This document shows positions 34,963-46,220 of a DNA stretch of 64,000 nt, one piece after another. How positions within the stretch are numbered: position 1 is the stretch's first letter; each line of letters opens with the position of its first letter. A program made the translations under genes and the position numbers. This DNA is from Trichobilharzia szidati. Taxonomy: Eukaryota > Platyhelminthes > Trematoda > Strigeidida > Schistosomatidae. The notes under the pieces were generated by a model. The model made no database searches and was not told the DNA's origin. It worked only from the letters and a program-made list of their open reading frames with translations. The stretch is from contig OX235273.1 in assembly GCA_944472155.2 (NCBI GenBank), positions 88,406,793 to 88,470,792 on the forward strand, given 5' to 3'.

Positions 34963-35137
34963 GTCCCCGTATTGGGGGGTGGTTGACGTGATGTGAGCTG
35001 TCGGTTGAGGAGCTATCCTACGAACTAGTTGGCCGATTCCCCGGGAACCGGCCTGTTGGCGTTTTTTTCTTCTGATTCAATCGGAGCACTTGGATGACAC
35101 TGGCTATCATCGTCCGTGCTGCACCGCTGTATTGTGA

Positions 35138-36715
35138 CTAGGGTTGGGGATGTTCTATGACAACGTTTTGTTCTCTCCTTTGGGTACGAGGCCGGCTCTC
35201 GCAGCAGTGAATGTGTCTGCTGACCTTGCCCTTGGTCTCATACCATCCCTGGAGAGCAATAGTCAAGCGGTCTCGGGAGCTGAACTTAACAGCTAACAGA
35301 CGTGGAGTGTTAATTGACATTAGGTGAGTGGGTCGAGGCAGTCTAAAAATAGAGACAGCCCCTGAACTTCCCAGACCCATCTGGGATGCCAACCATCTCC
35401 ATTGCTGTACATCATGACAGTGCTTCTCACAAGCGTTCCCAGTTACCAGTTCGGGAATGCCGTGAACAACCATGGAGGCAGAAGGAATAAGCTCTGGCGA
35501 CTCCCTCGCCATCTGTCCTTCCTTCCATGGCCTGTCTGGCCTAACACATATATTGCAGGTCCTCCCTATAGAAAGGACTTGGGAAGTCAATAAAACTTTT
35601 TCGGCATCCTCTGTAGAGCCTAGTGTTACCCTCAGCGGGGATGGTTTGCCTTGAGGAGCAGCAGTGCCCCTATACAATCTGCATGGTTTTACTGGTTGGA
35701 TGTCCAGACCCAGTGTGCTACACAAGTTGTACCACTGTTCCTGATCAAACAGGGCCCTGTTTTCCAGCAGACTACTGCTACAGTCTGGCACATTAAAGAG
35801 GATAACGCAATTTGATCTACTAACCGTGGATTTAGGTTCGGTCCTCGCACATTTGTCATCCCCCCTAAGACCGTTTTGTTTCGTCTGGTGCAACTGGGTA
35901 TTATTGTGTGTCGCAGTGCTGTGGCCACTTTTACTGGTGGACGGTAAGGGTCTTTTCCCAGCGACAGATACCCTTGGTGCTTCAACCTCTGTGTCTGGGG
36001 CAGTTATGGCAGGAATTGCAAGTATAACCGGTGTGGATTTTGGTATCCCCGATTTACATGCAATTGTGCTGTTTTCTGAGTTGGTGGGAGTAAAACGTTT
36101 CACGTTTTTTCCTGATACCTCTATGCCATCTTTAGCTTTCGAGGAACTACACGAGGCTGCATTAGGACAGCAACTTGGGCATATGTACCAGAACCATGGG
36201 CATAGGTTCTTACGCATAAAATCGTAATATACCTTTGGTACTCCGGTGTCACATCTACAATGTACCCATTGCTTACAAAAGTTGCATTCGAAAGCAGAGT
36301 CTACTTGTTCGACAACAGAATTGCAGACCTTGCAATCGTCTGCCTTCTTGGGGAACGTTTCCGTCGTCTTGCGACGTCGTGAACGTTTCTTATTGGCCTT
36401 CCTGTTTGTTTCAAGGCCTACTGTGGATATGGGTGTTATACTATTCTCACTTTGTGCAGATTTACCACTCGCCTCTGTTAACCTAGTCGTGCCAACAGGG
36501 ATGGAGGCACATCCGCTTAGTTGACTTTTCACAGTTTCACTGTATGACTGCGGTGACATGGACAATCTGTCCACGCAGGGAATATTTACCCTGGTCTTCA
36601 AGACCGGTATGCGAGATTCCATCACCTTCACCTGTTTGCCTAATTTGGCTGAAGCTCTGGTGACTACGGTGTATGGTCTCCCATTACTTGTCTTGGGGTG
36701 AGAATCTATAGTCAT
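35138..36715 (-). CDS. LINE copy C ORF1 protein with PHD finger (525 aa, intact frame)
   Basis: One open frame of 525 codons. A PHD-type zinc finger spans residues about 128-182: Cys128, Cys131, Cys144, Cys147, His152, Cys155, Cys179 and Cys182 can fill the Cys4-His-Cys3 pattern. It follows a basic stretch (KANKKRSRRRKTT). The C-terminal half has two segments with RRM-like character (NCVILFNVPDCSSS and SASMVVHGIPE), suggesting nucleic-acid binding. In LINEs, ORF1 proteins bind the element RNA and help form the retrotransposition particle. The frame is complete while ORF2 is broken, so it could still be translated. This is not a host gene. Confidence 0.8.
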   Translation of the reverse strand: MTIDSHPKTSNGRPYTVVTRASAKLGKQVKVMESRIPVLKTRVNIPCVDRLSMSPQSYSETVKSQLSGCASIPVGTTRLTEASGKSAQSENSITPISTVGLETNRKANKKRSRRRKTTETFPKKADDCKVCNSVVEQVDSAFECNFCKQWVHCRCDTGVPKVYYDFMRKNLCPWFWYICPSCCPNAASCSSSKAKDGIEVSGKNVKRFTPTNSENSTIACKSGIPKSTPVILAIPAITAPDTEVEAPRVSVAGKRPLPSTSKSGHSTATHNNTQLHQTKQNGLRGDDKCARTEPKSTVSRSNCVILFNVPDCSSSLLENRALFDQEQWYNLCSTLGLDIQPVKPCRLYRGTAAPQGKPSPLRVTLGSTEDAEKVLLTSQVLSIGRTCNICVRPDRPWKEGQMARESPELIPSASMVVHGIPELVTGNACEKHCHDVQQWRWLASQMGLGSSGAVSIFRLPRPTHLMSINTPRLLAVKFSSRDRLTIALQGWYETKGKVSRHIHCCESRPRTQRREQNVVIEHPQP

Positions 36716-37359
36716 ATTACTCCTAAATTAATACCGATGATCAAATAATAAGAGACAGTGGAGTTTTGTCCAATAGACTGACAGCAAAAGACAGTAGAAA
36801 GCACAGAACAGGAAGATAAAGTATATAAGTAAAAGCTTTTGACCTTACCTGTAACTTTCGGGTTATTCGGCTTCACAGCAATCACGTAACAGACCAATAA
36901 GTCCTGTATATTTGAAAGAGTGAGGGGGATGTTGCTACAGAAGTAGCACCTGAAGCTTAGGCAGTAGTTCAAGACAGTGGGAAGTACCAAACACAGGCTC
37001 GGTGAAGAAGAAATGGTTGAATAAAATTCGCCGGATAGGAAGATCAGGTTTCCCAAACGAATTATTCACAAAAGTGGATATTTCCTGTTAGATAGGAAAA
37101 TGCACGTCGTATTCAAGGAGCGCGCCGGAACTTCATAGGGTGACATCAGTTAGAGAACCATTGGAAAACCGAGGAGAAATGGACACCCATTTTAACTAAA
37201 TATCATCTAGTATATGGTCTATGAACCAGCTTGATAGTTTTCCAGTCGGTTCAAAGTCCGACAAAAGGGGAAGAACATTAATTATATCACATAACCTGGT
37301 CCCTGTCCAGCAAGAGATCAAGCCGGATAATGAAACCAATAAAAGATGTTCACGGGAAC

Positions 37360-37960
37360 CAGATTAACAAGGAGGAGAAACAAACGAAACAATGGGCTGC
37401 TCATTTTAAGGAACTCTTGAATCGACCATCACAGGCAACTCCCCTCAAAATATCACCAACAGCACGCATGGAACTGCCTGCCAGTGGACACTAATCCTTC
37501 ACCGCAAGCAGAAATTCCAAATGCGATCAAGTTACTGAGGTCTAGAAAGACAGAAGGACCAGATGGAACTCCCCCGATGCACTGAGAACGGACCCAGAGA
37601 CTGTGGCAGATGCACTGACTCCATTATTACAAAAGGTTTGGAGAGGAAGAAAGTCACTTACTGATTGGAAGAAAGGCTAGCTACCTAGTCGAGTTGCTGA
37701 AGAAGGGTGACTAACGCCTCTGCAACAACTGGCGTAGAATAATGGTCTTGCTCATGCCATGCAAAATAATAAGTCGCATCATCCTGCAGAGAATAAGGGA
37801 TGCATTTTATGCAGAACTCTGTTCGGAACAAGCTGGAATCAGGAAAGGCAAATTATGTGCATAGAATGACGGTCAAAACTCTCCCTCACTTTCGTCAACT
37901 TCAAAAAGACAGACAGTGTTGACCGAGAAGTAATTTGGAAACTGTTTCAACACAACTGCG
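37360..37960 (+). mobile_element. RTE-type LINE reverse transcriptase fragment, heavily decayed
   Basis: Plus-strand sequence reads in broken frames as WAAHFKELLNRPSQATP, SRKTEGPDGTPP, ADALTPLLQKVWR, KLIGYLVELLKKG-like and CNNWRRIMVLLMPCKI-like blocks, then EQAGIRKGKLCA. These match the pre-RT and fingers region of the same RTE family as the copy at 20386-22300. No open frame remains. Confidence 0.7.
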
Positions 37961-38157
37961 TGCAGTGAAAAAGTCATTATCAACCTCATTCAATGGCTGA
38001 CTATATGAGCCGACTGATATATGCTTCCTTGACGTGGTGGTCGGGGTTGCACATCGCAATGACCCAACAAGCTACACTGGCTGGAACTACTGTTCCTCCA
38101 GGTCCTACCATGCCAGAAAGGTTGTTGGGATAGCGATTAGACTAAAAGCAGTTACCG

Positions 38158-38189
38158 GCATAGTGTAAGAACTATTTTTTACACTATGC
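38158..38189 (+). other. Perfect 11-bp hairpin in the leader of LINE copy D
   Basis: GCATAGTGTAA (38158-38168) pairs exactly with TTACACTATGC (38179-38189) across a 10-nt loop. It sits in the 5' leader upstream of the endonuclease. The role is unknown. Confidence 0.7.
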
Positions 38190-38699
38190 TGGGGGTCTGT
38201 GGACGAAGTCGTACTGCTGGGGAACAGGGATGTAACACCAGTGAGGTGTGTCCTTCAGATGACCAGTAGGCCAGCCAGCTATGCTGTTTCTCCACTCCCG
38301 AGAGAGGGTTCAGAAAAGGTCGACCCCAACAATTGTACATCCTGGCTTACCCTACGGTGGTCCGTAACCGGCGATAAGTTTAATAATACGGAACAAAACC
38401 AAGAAACCAGTTCACACAGGCCGTGTGTGACCGGCCCCAAGCAGTTGTCCCATGGGCTCTGCGGTCACGCAACACTAACCCTCTTTCGGTTTCAGGTACC
38501 CGAAGAATCAACCAACTTCCACGGTGTGGGCAGCCGAGAAGTAACTACTGCCCACACACTTCCAAAAGCACACGAAAACTTTCCAAGCATCATTCGCCTT
38601 TACCTACATCGCCTTCATCATCTTACTCCCCTACTACAGTTAGTACTATTCTGCAGGCCAGTGAGTCATCTTCACTTCACTCTGTGACCACAAACAACG

Positions 38700-39660
38700 A
38701 TGAGAGCCATAGAAACACCCCCGGACAGTCTCTTAAAACCACGTCGCCAACTTCATATAGCAGCATTTAACGTCAGGACCATCTGTCAAACCGGACAACG
38801 GGCATCACTAGCAAGAACTCCGGCATCTCGAGCCATGGATGTATGTTGCGTTTTGGAGACGCGCATTCAAGACCCAAGTGTGGTCAATCACGCAACCTCA
38901 ACCGGCCAACAAGGTGAATCTACAAAATTCACTTTAAGGGTGTCAGGAGACCTCTCAGTTAGTTCGCGAGGACTCGCAGGTGTAGGGATAGCATTGAGTG
39001 ACTGGATCCCAGGAGATAGTCATGTGTGTGTGGTCCATCTGAACGGTTCCTTTAGAAGAAGGAAGGATGGCGTTACTCGTCGTTGTCTTATCATGTCTCT
39101 GCTTACGCCCCAGCAGACTGCAGTTTGGATAAACTGAAGGATTATTTCTACCTGAAACTGTCTAAATTACTGCAAAAAGCAAGACGTTCAGATATAGTTG
39201 TTTTAGCAGGCGACTTCAATATCAAAGTAAGGAAGTTGTGCCAGACTGAGAAGTATGTAGGTGGCGCGTATGGAGTCCCCTGTCGTCGAACCGACAACGG
39301 TGATCGTCTTCTACAGTTTTGCTCAGATAATCATCTATTCCTAGTCAGCACTAACTTTAGGCACAAGGAGAGACACTGAGTAACCTGGCGACCCCCACCA
39401 CGAAATCAACTCCGGACTCACATAGACCACATAGCCATAGGGTATCGTTGGTGAGGGTCAGTAGAAGACTGCCGCTCCTTCTGGAATACGTGCATAGACT
39501 CCGATTAATCCCTGGTATGCGCACGTTTGTGCTTACGACTAAACGTACATAAAAATTGCTGGCGGCGAAACGGTTACGTCCCCAACTAGATCGAGACACT
39601 GAGTCCCTATTTAAGGAAGAAATAGCGAAATGAGTATCTGAGGTCGACAGCAGGACTTCC
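38700..39660 (+). pseudogene. Endonuclease of LINE copy D (frameshifted)
   Basis: The N-terminal block is LHIAAFNVRTICQTGQRASL and the next block CCVLETRIQDPS. After a frameshift near 39090, AYAPADCSLDKLKDYFY and DIVVLAGDFNIKV follow, with the GDFN catalytic box intact. The decayed C-terminal blocks are VTWRPPPRNQLRTHIDHIAI and VEDCRSFWNT. All blocks are present in order, but at least two frameshifts and several stops interrupt them. Confidence 0.85.
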
Positions 39661-39802
39661 ACTGAGGAAGCCTGTCACAACATACAGTTTGCTGTAGACA
39701 CAGCTGTAAAAGCTGTTAATAACCTGAAACCTCAAGTTAGTAAGAGCCATTGGATTTCTACCACATCATCCGCAAGAAGGCTGATTCCGGCGAGCTCCGA
39801 CT

Positions 39803-41059
39803 ATGATAAGGAGCGAAAGCTACTCGAACGCGAAAGCGAAAGAGATGGAAAAGGCATTAGCGACTGGTAACATCAGACAACTATTAAGGTTTATCAGTGA
39901 ATTAAGTGGCAAAAAACAAATGATAAGTGTAACAATCTCTGAGAAAAATGACACCATAATTAGCTCCCAGGATAGACGACTGGAACGCTGGAAAGAACAC
40001 TATGAGGAGCAGTTTAATTGGCCCACAGCCACACTTAACCTGACGAACATCCAACACCTCCCTGAATGGGATATAGACACAGGTCCTCCTTCCTTAACTG
40101 AGGTTACTAAAGCTGTCACTAATCTGAAGCAAGGCAAAGCAGCGGGACCTGATGGATTGACTCCAGAGGTATTTAAGTACGGTGGAGACAGTTTACTGTC
40201 TGCATTAACTGAGGTTGTAGGCAGCATCTGGGAATCAGAGGAAGTCCCATCGGGTTGGTGTAAGTCACTGATCATCCCGATATACAAGAAGGGAGACAAG
40301 TTTTCCTGTGATAATCACAGAGGGATTAGCTTGGCTAATATAGTATTTAAAGTCCTAGGCTCAGTAATATTGCGTAGACTAAGTGGTGCTCGGGAGGCAC
40401 AAACACGAGAAAACCAGGCAGGTTTTAGGCCAGAAAGAGGGTATATTGATCATATCTTCAGCCTCCGACCGATTCTAGAACACAGGCATACTTACCGGCG
40501 TCCAACAATCATTATATTTCTTGACCTAAAGGCGGCATTCGATTCTGTCGACCGGGAGGTACTCTGGCGATGCTTGGCTGTAAAGGGAATGCCGAGAAAA
40601 TACATTGCACTGATTAAGGCGCTCTACTCGTACTCATGCAGCCAGGTGAGGGCTTATGGCGAGTTGTCATCTGAAGTGGTGACGACTAGTGGCGTCCGTC
40701 AAGGATGCCCATTATCCCCATTTCTATTCAGCTTCGTCATAGGTGTACTAATGGACTTAACCTTAACCCACTTCAGCGACTCAGGGATTGACTTGCTACC
40801 AGGGAATAATCTCGTCGACTTAGAATATGCAGACGATATAGTCCTTCTAGGCGAGGACGCTGACAAAATGCAGAGTCTTCTGAACACCTTGAGCTGCAAT
40901 CGGCGAATGTTTGGCATGCGATTCGCTCCTGTCAAATGTAAGATGATATTACAAGGATGGACTACAGTGACTGCTAGTGTAGAAATAGGGAGTGAAGTTG
41001 TTGATCACTTCACTTATTTGGGGAGTTGCATCAGCCAACAACAGCAGGTTGATCGTTGA
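39803..41059 (+). CDS. Reverse transcriptase of LINE copy D (418-codon open frame)
   Basis: A long open frame with all the RT blocks: LKQGKAAGPDGLTPEVFKYG, SLIIPIYKKGDKFSCDNHRG, ENQAGFRPERGYIDHIF, IIFLDLKAAFDSVDREVLW (Asp241), TTSGVRQGCPLSPFLFSFVI, and the catalytic YADD at residues 342-345 followed by IVLLGED. It ends soon after VVDHFTYLGSCIS by a frameshift. The RT core itself is uninterrupted, but endonuclease and C-terminus are broken, so the copy is unlikely to move by itself. This is transposon coding sequence and not a host gene. Confidence 0.9.
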   Translation: MIRSESYSNAKAKEMEKALATGNIRQLLRFISELSGKKQMISVTISEKNDTIISSQDRRLERWKEHYEEQFNWPTATLNLTNIQHLPEWDIDTGPPSLTEVTKAVTNLKQGKAAGPDGLTPEVFKYGGDSLLSALTEVVGSIWESEEVPSGWCKSLIIPIYKKGDKFSCDNHRGISLANIVFKVLGSVILRRLSGAREAQTRENQAGFRPERGYIDHIFSLRPILEHRHTYRRPTIIIFLDLKAAFDSVDREVLWRCLAVKGMPRKYIALIKALYSYSCSQVRAYGELSSEVVTTSGVRQGCPLSPFLFSFVIGVLMDLTLTHFSDSGIDLLPGNNLVDLEYADDIVLLGEDADKMQSLLNTLSCNRRMFGMRFAPVKCKMILQGWTTVTASVEIGSEVVDHFTYLGSCISQQQQVDR

Positions 41060-41673
41060 CGAAATCTCAGCGCGGATACAGAAGGCTCGTTTCGCATATG
41101 CCAGTTTACGCCGTCTCTGGCCTAGACGTGATATCCGACTCGCTGTAGATCAAAGGGCGGGTGTACTGTTCATCTGTTCTTCCTGTCCTCCTTTATGGCT
41201 GTGAGACCTGGCCAATGATAGCAGAAGACATGAAAAGATTATCTGTGTTCGATCATAGGTGTCTGCGTTCTATCTCCCGCGTGAAGTGGTATAATAAGGT
41301 GAGCAATATTGAGGTAAGGCGTCGAGTGCTAGGTAAGGCAGGGAAATCAGTCGACGAAACTGTGAAATTACTTCGACTGAGATGGTTAGGACATGTGTTA
41401 CGTATGCCTAGTCATCGCCTTCCTCGATGGGCAATGTTAGCTGATATAGGGCCAGGCTGGAAAAGAGCTAACGGCGGTCAAACGAAAACATGGCACCAGT
41501 CAATGAAATCCACAACATTTAGTCTAAGCCACGTAGGAAGGTGTAGACTTCCTGGTTGGGGTCCTCGGGACGGTAGACACCAGTGCCTGGAAACAGTCGA
41601 TGATATGGCTCAAAATCGTTCTCAATGGCTGGTGCAGATGCATCCGCTCCTTGTGACTTATAATTTCCAGTGA
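41040..41673 (+). pseudogene. C-terminal region of LINE copy D ORF2
   Basis: ISARIQKARFAYASLRRLWP continues from the RT in another frame. After another shift come SVLPVLLYGCETWPMIAED, DHRCLRSISRVKWYNKVSN, LRLRWLGHVLRMPSHRLPRW and DDMAQNRSQW. This is the typical RTE C-terminal tail, ending at the stop near 41673. Confidence 0.88.
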
Positions 41674-41690
41674 AACTATATTGTTCTTCT

Positions 41691-44600
41691 TTATTACTAT
41701 TCGTTTTGCCTCATACCTCGGTTTAATTTCACTATTTTGCATATTTTTTACTTTCTTCTCTGGCTTTGTGTGCTACATGGTGTGTGGTGACTCGAACTGC
41801 TGCATATCGGTGCAAAGTTCTATGTTGAAACCACTCAATCAGTCGGTGACTATATGGCAGTGGCACGTGTCAGGTGATCCACAACAGAAAACTCAGAAAG
41901 GCGTTCGAAGTGAATACAGGAGTAAGACAGAACTGGCTGTCTATTAACACCGATGATATTCTTAATGGTGGTGGACTGAATTATGTAGAGAGGAGAAATC
42001 TTCAAATGTACTGTCGAATTCTGTGAATAAGCTTATTTCGAATGCATAGCTGCTGATTATTATCATTATTTTTGCCTACCACCGTTTCTTACACCTTTAT
42101 TTACTGTAACGCAACACTGACTCGTGTTCACTTCTGTAGTTCCTTGAGTGTATTCTTCTAGACGTGGAGCTTACCTCGACCAACACGGCTTTACCTTCTC
42201 TACAAAACTAGAATTAAGGACATTCAAAAAACACCAAAAGCAGTTGAAATCAAATTGTGCTTTTCAAATGTTAGAAATTCATTTTGCTTTATATCACCCA
42301 AAAAGTTTCTAGGTGCTTCTTAATGTACATAAGACAAGAGATAATTCCAATGAAAGTTATTCTCAGATTAATTTTTATAACGTTTTAATGTTTCTTGCGT
42401 AATCACATCACTATGTGTGCTACTTGGTACAAAATCCACCTAGTGGTCATTATACTTCACTGACCTTTTGTACTGTAGCCTTCACATTATTCACTAGGAA
42501 CAAATTGGGATTTGACTTGTTAGTTTTTTTGTGGCTACTTTTGGAATACATTTTAAAGAAGAGTAAGATAGCTTAACCCAACAACTTAAGGAACAACCTT
42601 CCACCACTGAAAGCGATAAGTAGTCGAGTTAAGTCTTAAGGGAACGCTATCACTGATTTAGATTCAGACGCATCTAAACAAAACAAAAAAGAATTCTTCA
42701 CTCATCTGTTATCAACAACCACATAAACATAATAATATATTTCTGGTTACCATCCTTTGCCAGAAAATACTTATCATGTCTTCTTCAACTTCATCTGAGA
42801 GCATCCATAATACAATCTGTGTCTGATCACGTGAACAATTCGAAGATTGTAGATTTGAGAATCAGTGCTTTCAGGCCATAAAAACAACATGCAGGCCAGT
42901 AAACAATCAATTAAAAGAGAAATATAGATAATTTGTATACGAATTTTCAGACACTTATCCGTGCCGCATCGATCTGATACATTCAAAAGTATCAGTTTTG
43001 GTGTATTAAAAGCAGTCCGTTAGTATAACGAAACTAAAAACATTTAAAAAAATTTAATTTATTATGGAAATGTTAAGCATATTTTTTTCTTTTTACAAAA
43101 GTACATCTCTTGAAAAACAATATCTGTGTTAAGTGTTTCCATATTAACTCAGACGAAAATAAAACAATCCGGTAAAAATGCACAACAGGTAATATATCAA
43201 TCAAGAAAGCAATATTTTGGAATGTTAAAACTATGATGGCATATTATGTCACGAAATGTTTTGTATTTCAGGAAACATTACGCAAAATAATGTATTTAAT
43301 GAAAACAACAGAATGCAAATTAGAAAGCAGATGTCATCTGCCTGCCATCATAAAAAGTCACAAGAACTTTGGTGATCTACGATCTTGGAAACAATGAAAA
43401 CGAAATTTCGAAATAGCACCATCATAATCTAGTACTATCCATCGAATATTCATCTATCTTACATATGTTTATTTGCATGAGCAATTTCTTCAAATGAAAC
43501 TAAAAATAATCGAATACTGGACTAATAATTATGTGAAACAGCTGCAATATTACTGCCATTAGGTGGAGTCGAGTTGGGACTTTTTTTGTTTTGTTGTCTC
43601 GTAGTCATAAATCCACATATATTTTTGTCTTACTAATAACACAATGGACTCTAGCTTCATATGCTTTTTTGTAGTGCTTTTGAAGAAAATTTCCGACGAT
43701 ATTAGTGTACATTTGTTATTTCTACTTCATGATGAGTTCAGCATTATTCAAAGGTTTAGGTGAGTAGGAGTCCTCACTAAACATTATTTAACTACGATTC
43801 TACCAAATCTTTTACATTTATCAGGAAAAAGTGCTCAGGAAGGAAATGCTTGTGATCGCAAAAATTACTGAAAACTAAGTAGCAATGAAAAATCATGAAT
43901 ACTTACAATTCCATGAGAAATTAAACTCAAGACTTCCATGTTTCGTGGAGAACATGTTGTCAAGGTTTCATTAACTAATATCACCTAATCATAAAAATTA
44001 CTCTAGGTACAAACACATCCCCATACATCCCTTTTTTATCGTTACTATTTTCGACTATTTGGGATAAACTCTGGGAAACAAATATTTTCACCTTTTTAAG
44101 AAAGTAAATAATGTTTTTAAACATCTATTTCCTATTTTAATCAAGTATGCTTATGTGCGAGCAGATAGGAAGGTATCACTCAACTTAGATTTTGTATTAG
44201 AAAGTCAGAACACAAGCAATCTCGTGATAGCAACCAAAGTGTTATTCAAAGTGACCACGAATTCACCAGTCAACTGAAAGTAAGAATTTCAAATAGAAAT
44301 ATCCACTGTGCACTATTATGAGCTCTGAATGCACCACAAAAACTAGAAGCCATAACTGACTGTGTCATTAGTACCACAGAAATGTTTGTAGATTCAAGAA
44401 ATAAATATATACACTATTAGATAATAAATCACAAAATTCCATTCGGATTCTATAAGAATTATTCTGCGGAGGCTATTCAAGTTGTAATGCATGGTAAAAC
44501 TCAAAAATTACCCTAAAAAACCGTAATGTTTGAATACCGAAACAAGTGAGGTTTATTTTAATGTGTTGCAATAAATAAAGTATTGCCTAAATCATACAGG

Positions 44601-45599
44601 AATAGGCTATAACTGTGATTCACACTTAAAAGAGATTTGCCGGATCTGCAAGTAGGATTAGGGACTACGAATGGTTATGAAAATCTGACAAGTGATGACA
44701 GTCCTCTACGTTAATAAAGCAAAAGTAACGAGTATCCAAAGTCTATTCATTTATAAATTCTTTTCGTAGGATTAAAAAAGTAGCCAAGAAAACAGCAGCA
44801 TATAGAGAATTAAGAAAATAGATACAATAAATTGTCATTCAAATTAAAGGTAATACATGGTTCGTTAAAATTAACTACATAGATGAGTTGTTTAGGCTTA
44901 AACACTAACATAGATCGAACTAATAAAATTAGACCTTTCACTATGATCATAATTTGGATAGGATTAGCAAACGCCAATCCTCAGTTTTATTTCCAGTGGA
45001 TCAATTAACCAACTTTATTTTGCGACTTTTATCTAATCCACCAATGTAGCCGTCTTGAAAAAAAGAGTTAATTTCTTATGAATTTAACTAAAAGAAGTGA
45101 ACTGTCAATCACAGGAAGCTGAAAAATTTTTACAAAACGCTGGTAATGAAAGCCCTATAACAAAGTTGATGAAATACATGGAAAGTTTTGTAGACTCTTA
45201 AAATTATTTTGTTTTTGATTGTTTAACCAATCCGAGATTGTTGGTAGGAATTTTTAAGCGTAACAAAGGCCAATATTTTCCCAATACCTAGTGGTCGCGT
45301 TATGTGCATGAATACGGTTGAAACAAATGTAAATACTTCAATGTGTGATGGTCAGAGGTGATCACTAGAGAGTCCTAAACTCACAATTTGCGCTTACTAA
45401 CAATCATTCCAAAAGTCTGCTCAGAGATTCTAACTCACTTCATCCAGAAGCTCTATAATTGAGCTGTTCAGAATGTGACAGATCATCTGTAGAATTACTT
45501 TGGATACGTTAATTAGTCTGCACGGAGTAACTAATATCTACTGGTCATATCGAAGCGATTTAAACACCGGACAGCAGTTTCGCTCTTTTAGGGCAGGGC
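41691..45599. other. Gene-free AT-rich stretch
   Basis: No coding signal is recognisable on either strand. The longest frames are under 90 codons, AT-driven and without domains. No repeat pair within the window was noticed here. Confidence 0.55.
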
Positions 45600-45990
45600 T
45601 CATCAGGGGTATTCCCGGTTTGACTCAGCTCAGAGAGCCGAATCAGTCCAAGCCATCTGGTTTCTAGTAAGCTACTTGGGTAAACTGGTAATTCCATAAA
45701 TCAAATTCACAAACTGCAAATTAATTTGCAATTTACACAGTTCGAGTGGTGAAATTTCACCACAGTTTCTTTTGCAAACTACCGGTTAATGTGAGTGGTA
45801 TACAACTACTTAACTCATTCAGTCAGTAGTATACAGTTTTATGCAAATATGCTTGCTGTCTTAATTACCACTTACGGTGTCAAGAAGATCACATACTATG
45901 GTTTGACTAATTTTGGTTTTTATTGGAAACTAGGGTGAAATTTTACCTTGAACTGTGTAAACAGCAAATTAATTTGCAAATTGTGAATCT
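45596..45990. mobile_element. MITE-like inverted-repeat element (copy 1)
   Basis: The core is bounded by inverted repeats of about 55 bp: ATTCACAAACTGCAAATTAA at about 45704 and TTAATTTGCAAATTGTGAAT at its right end (about 45986), each adjoining a GGTGAAATTT-type inner block. The interior contains ACGGTGTCAAGAAGATCACA. A left extension (45596-45700, with CTCAGCTCAGAGAGCC) has its inverse at the right side of copy 2 (56830-56935). It has no coding capacity, as expected of a non-autonomous DNA transposon. Confidence 0.7.
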
Positions 45991-46220
45991 GAGATACTAA
46001 TGTCATTTTGTCTGATTGTAGTCATTGTTTTCAGTTTTGTGTTTCCAAATTGGTGTAAATTTATGATGACTAAGGAAATACAGAGGTACAGTACTATTGA
46101 ATTCTTGAGGATTACAACCAGTAGCTTTGAAATTACTTGTCTATCTCTCTACAACCGCATACATGAGATGGAACCGCGTTGATATGCCAGACTAAAGGTA
46201 TTCTCACTAATAACTGCTGG

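Larger units (their letters stand above)
29930..37060 (-). mobile_element. CR1/Jockey-like LINE with PHD-finger ORF1 (copy C), split by three insertions
   Basis: This is a large minus-strand non-LTR retrotransposon. Order: 5' leader (about 37060-36716), ORF1 (36715-35138), endonuclease (34962 to about 33640), RT (about 32765 to 31440), C-terminal region (30735-30163), and a 3' UTR to about 29930. Insertions at 34385-34620 (SINE), about 32766-33645 and about 30736-31435 interrupt ORF2. Once these are set aside, the order and the retained motifs are those of a nearly full-length element. The clade is judged from motif style and not from a tree. Confidence 0.85.
38000..41690 (+). mobile_element. 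RTE-type LINE, nearly full length (copy D)
   Basis: A plus-strand element: a GC-richer 5' leader (about 38010-38690, with a hairpin at 38158-38189), endonuclease (38700-39600), reverse transcriptase (39803-41059), a frameshifted C-terminal region (to 41673), then AT-rich DNA. It differs in sequence from the RTE copy at 20386. The 5' edge is approximate and no TSD was found. Confidence 0.8.

Noticed and set aside
35826..36227. 133-codon plus-strand frame
   Set aside because: It is antisense to the LINE ORF1, whose PHD finger and long frame are clearly the real coding strand.
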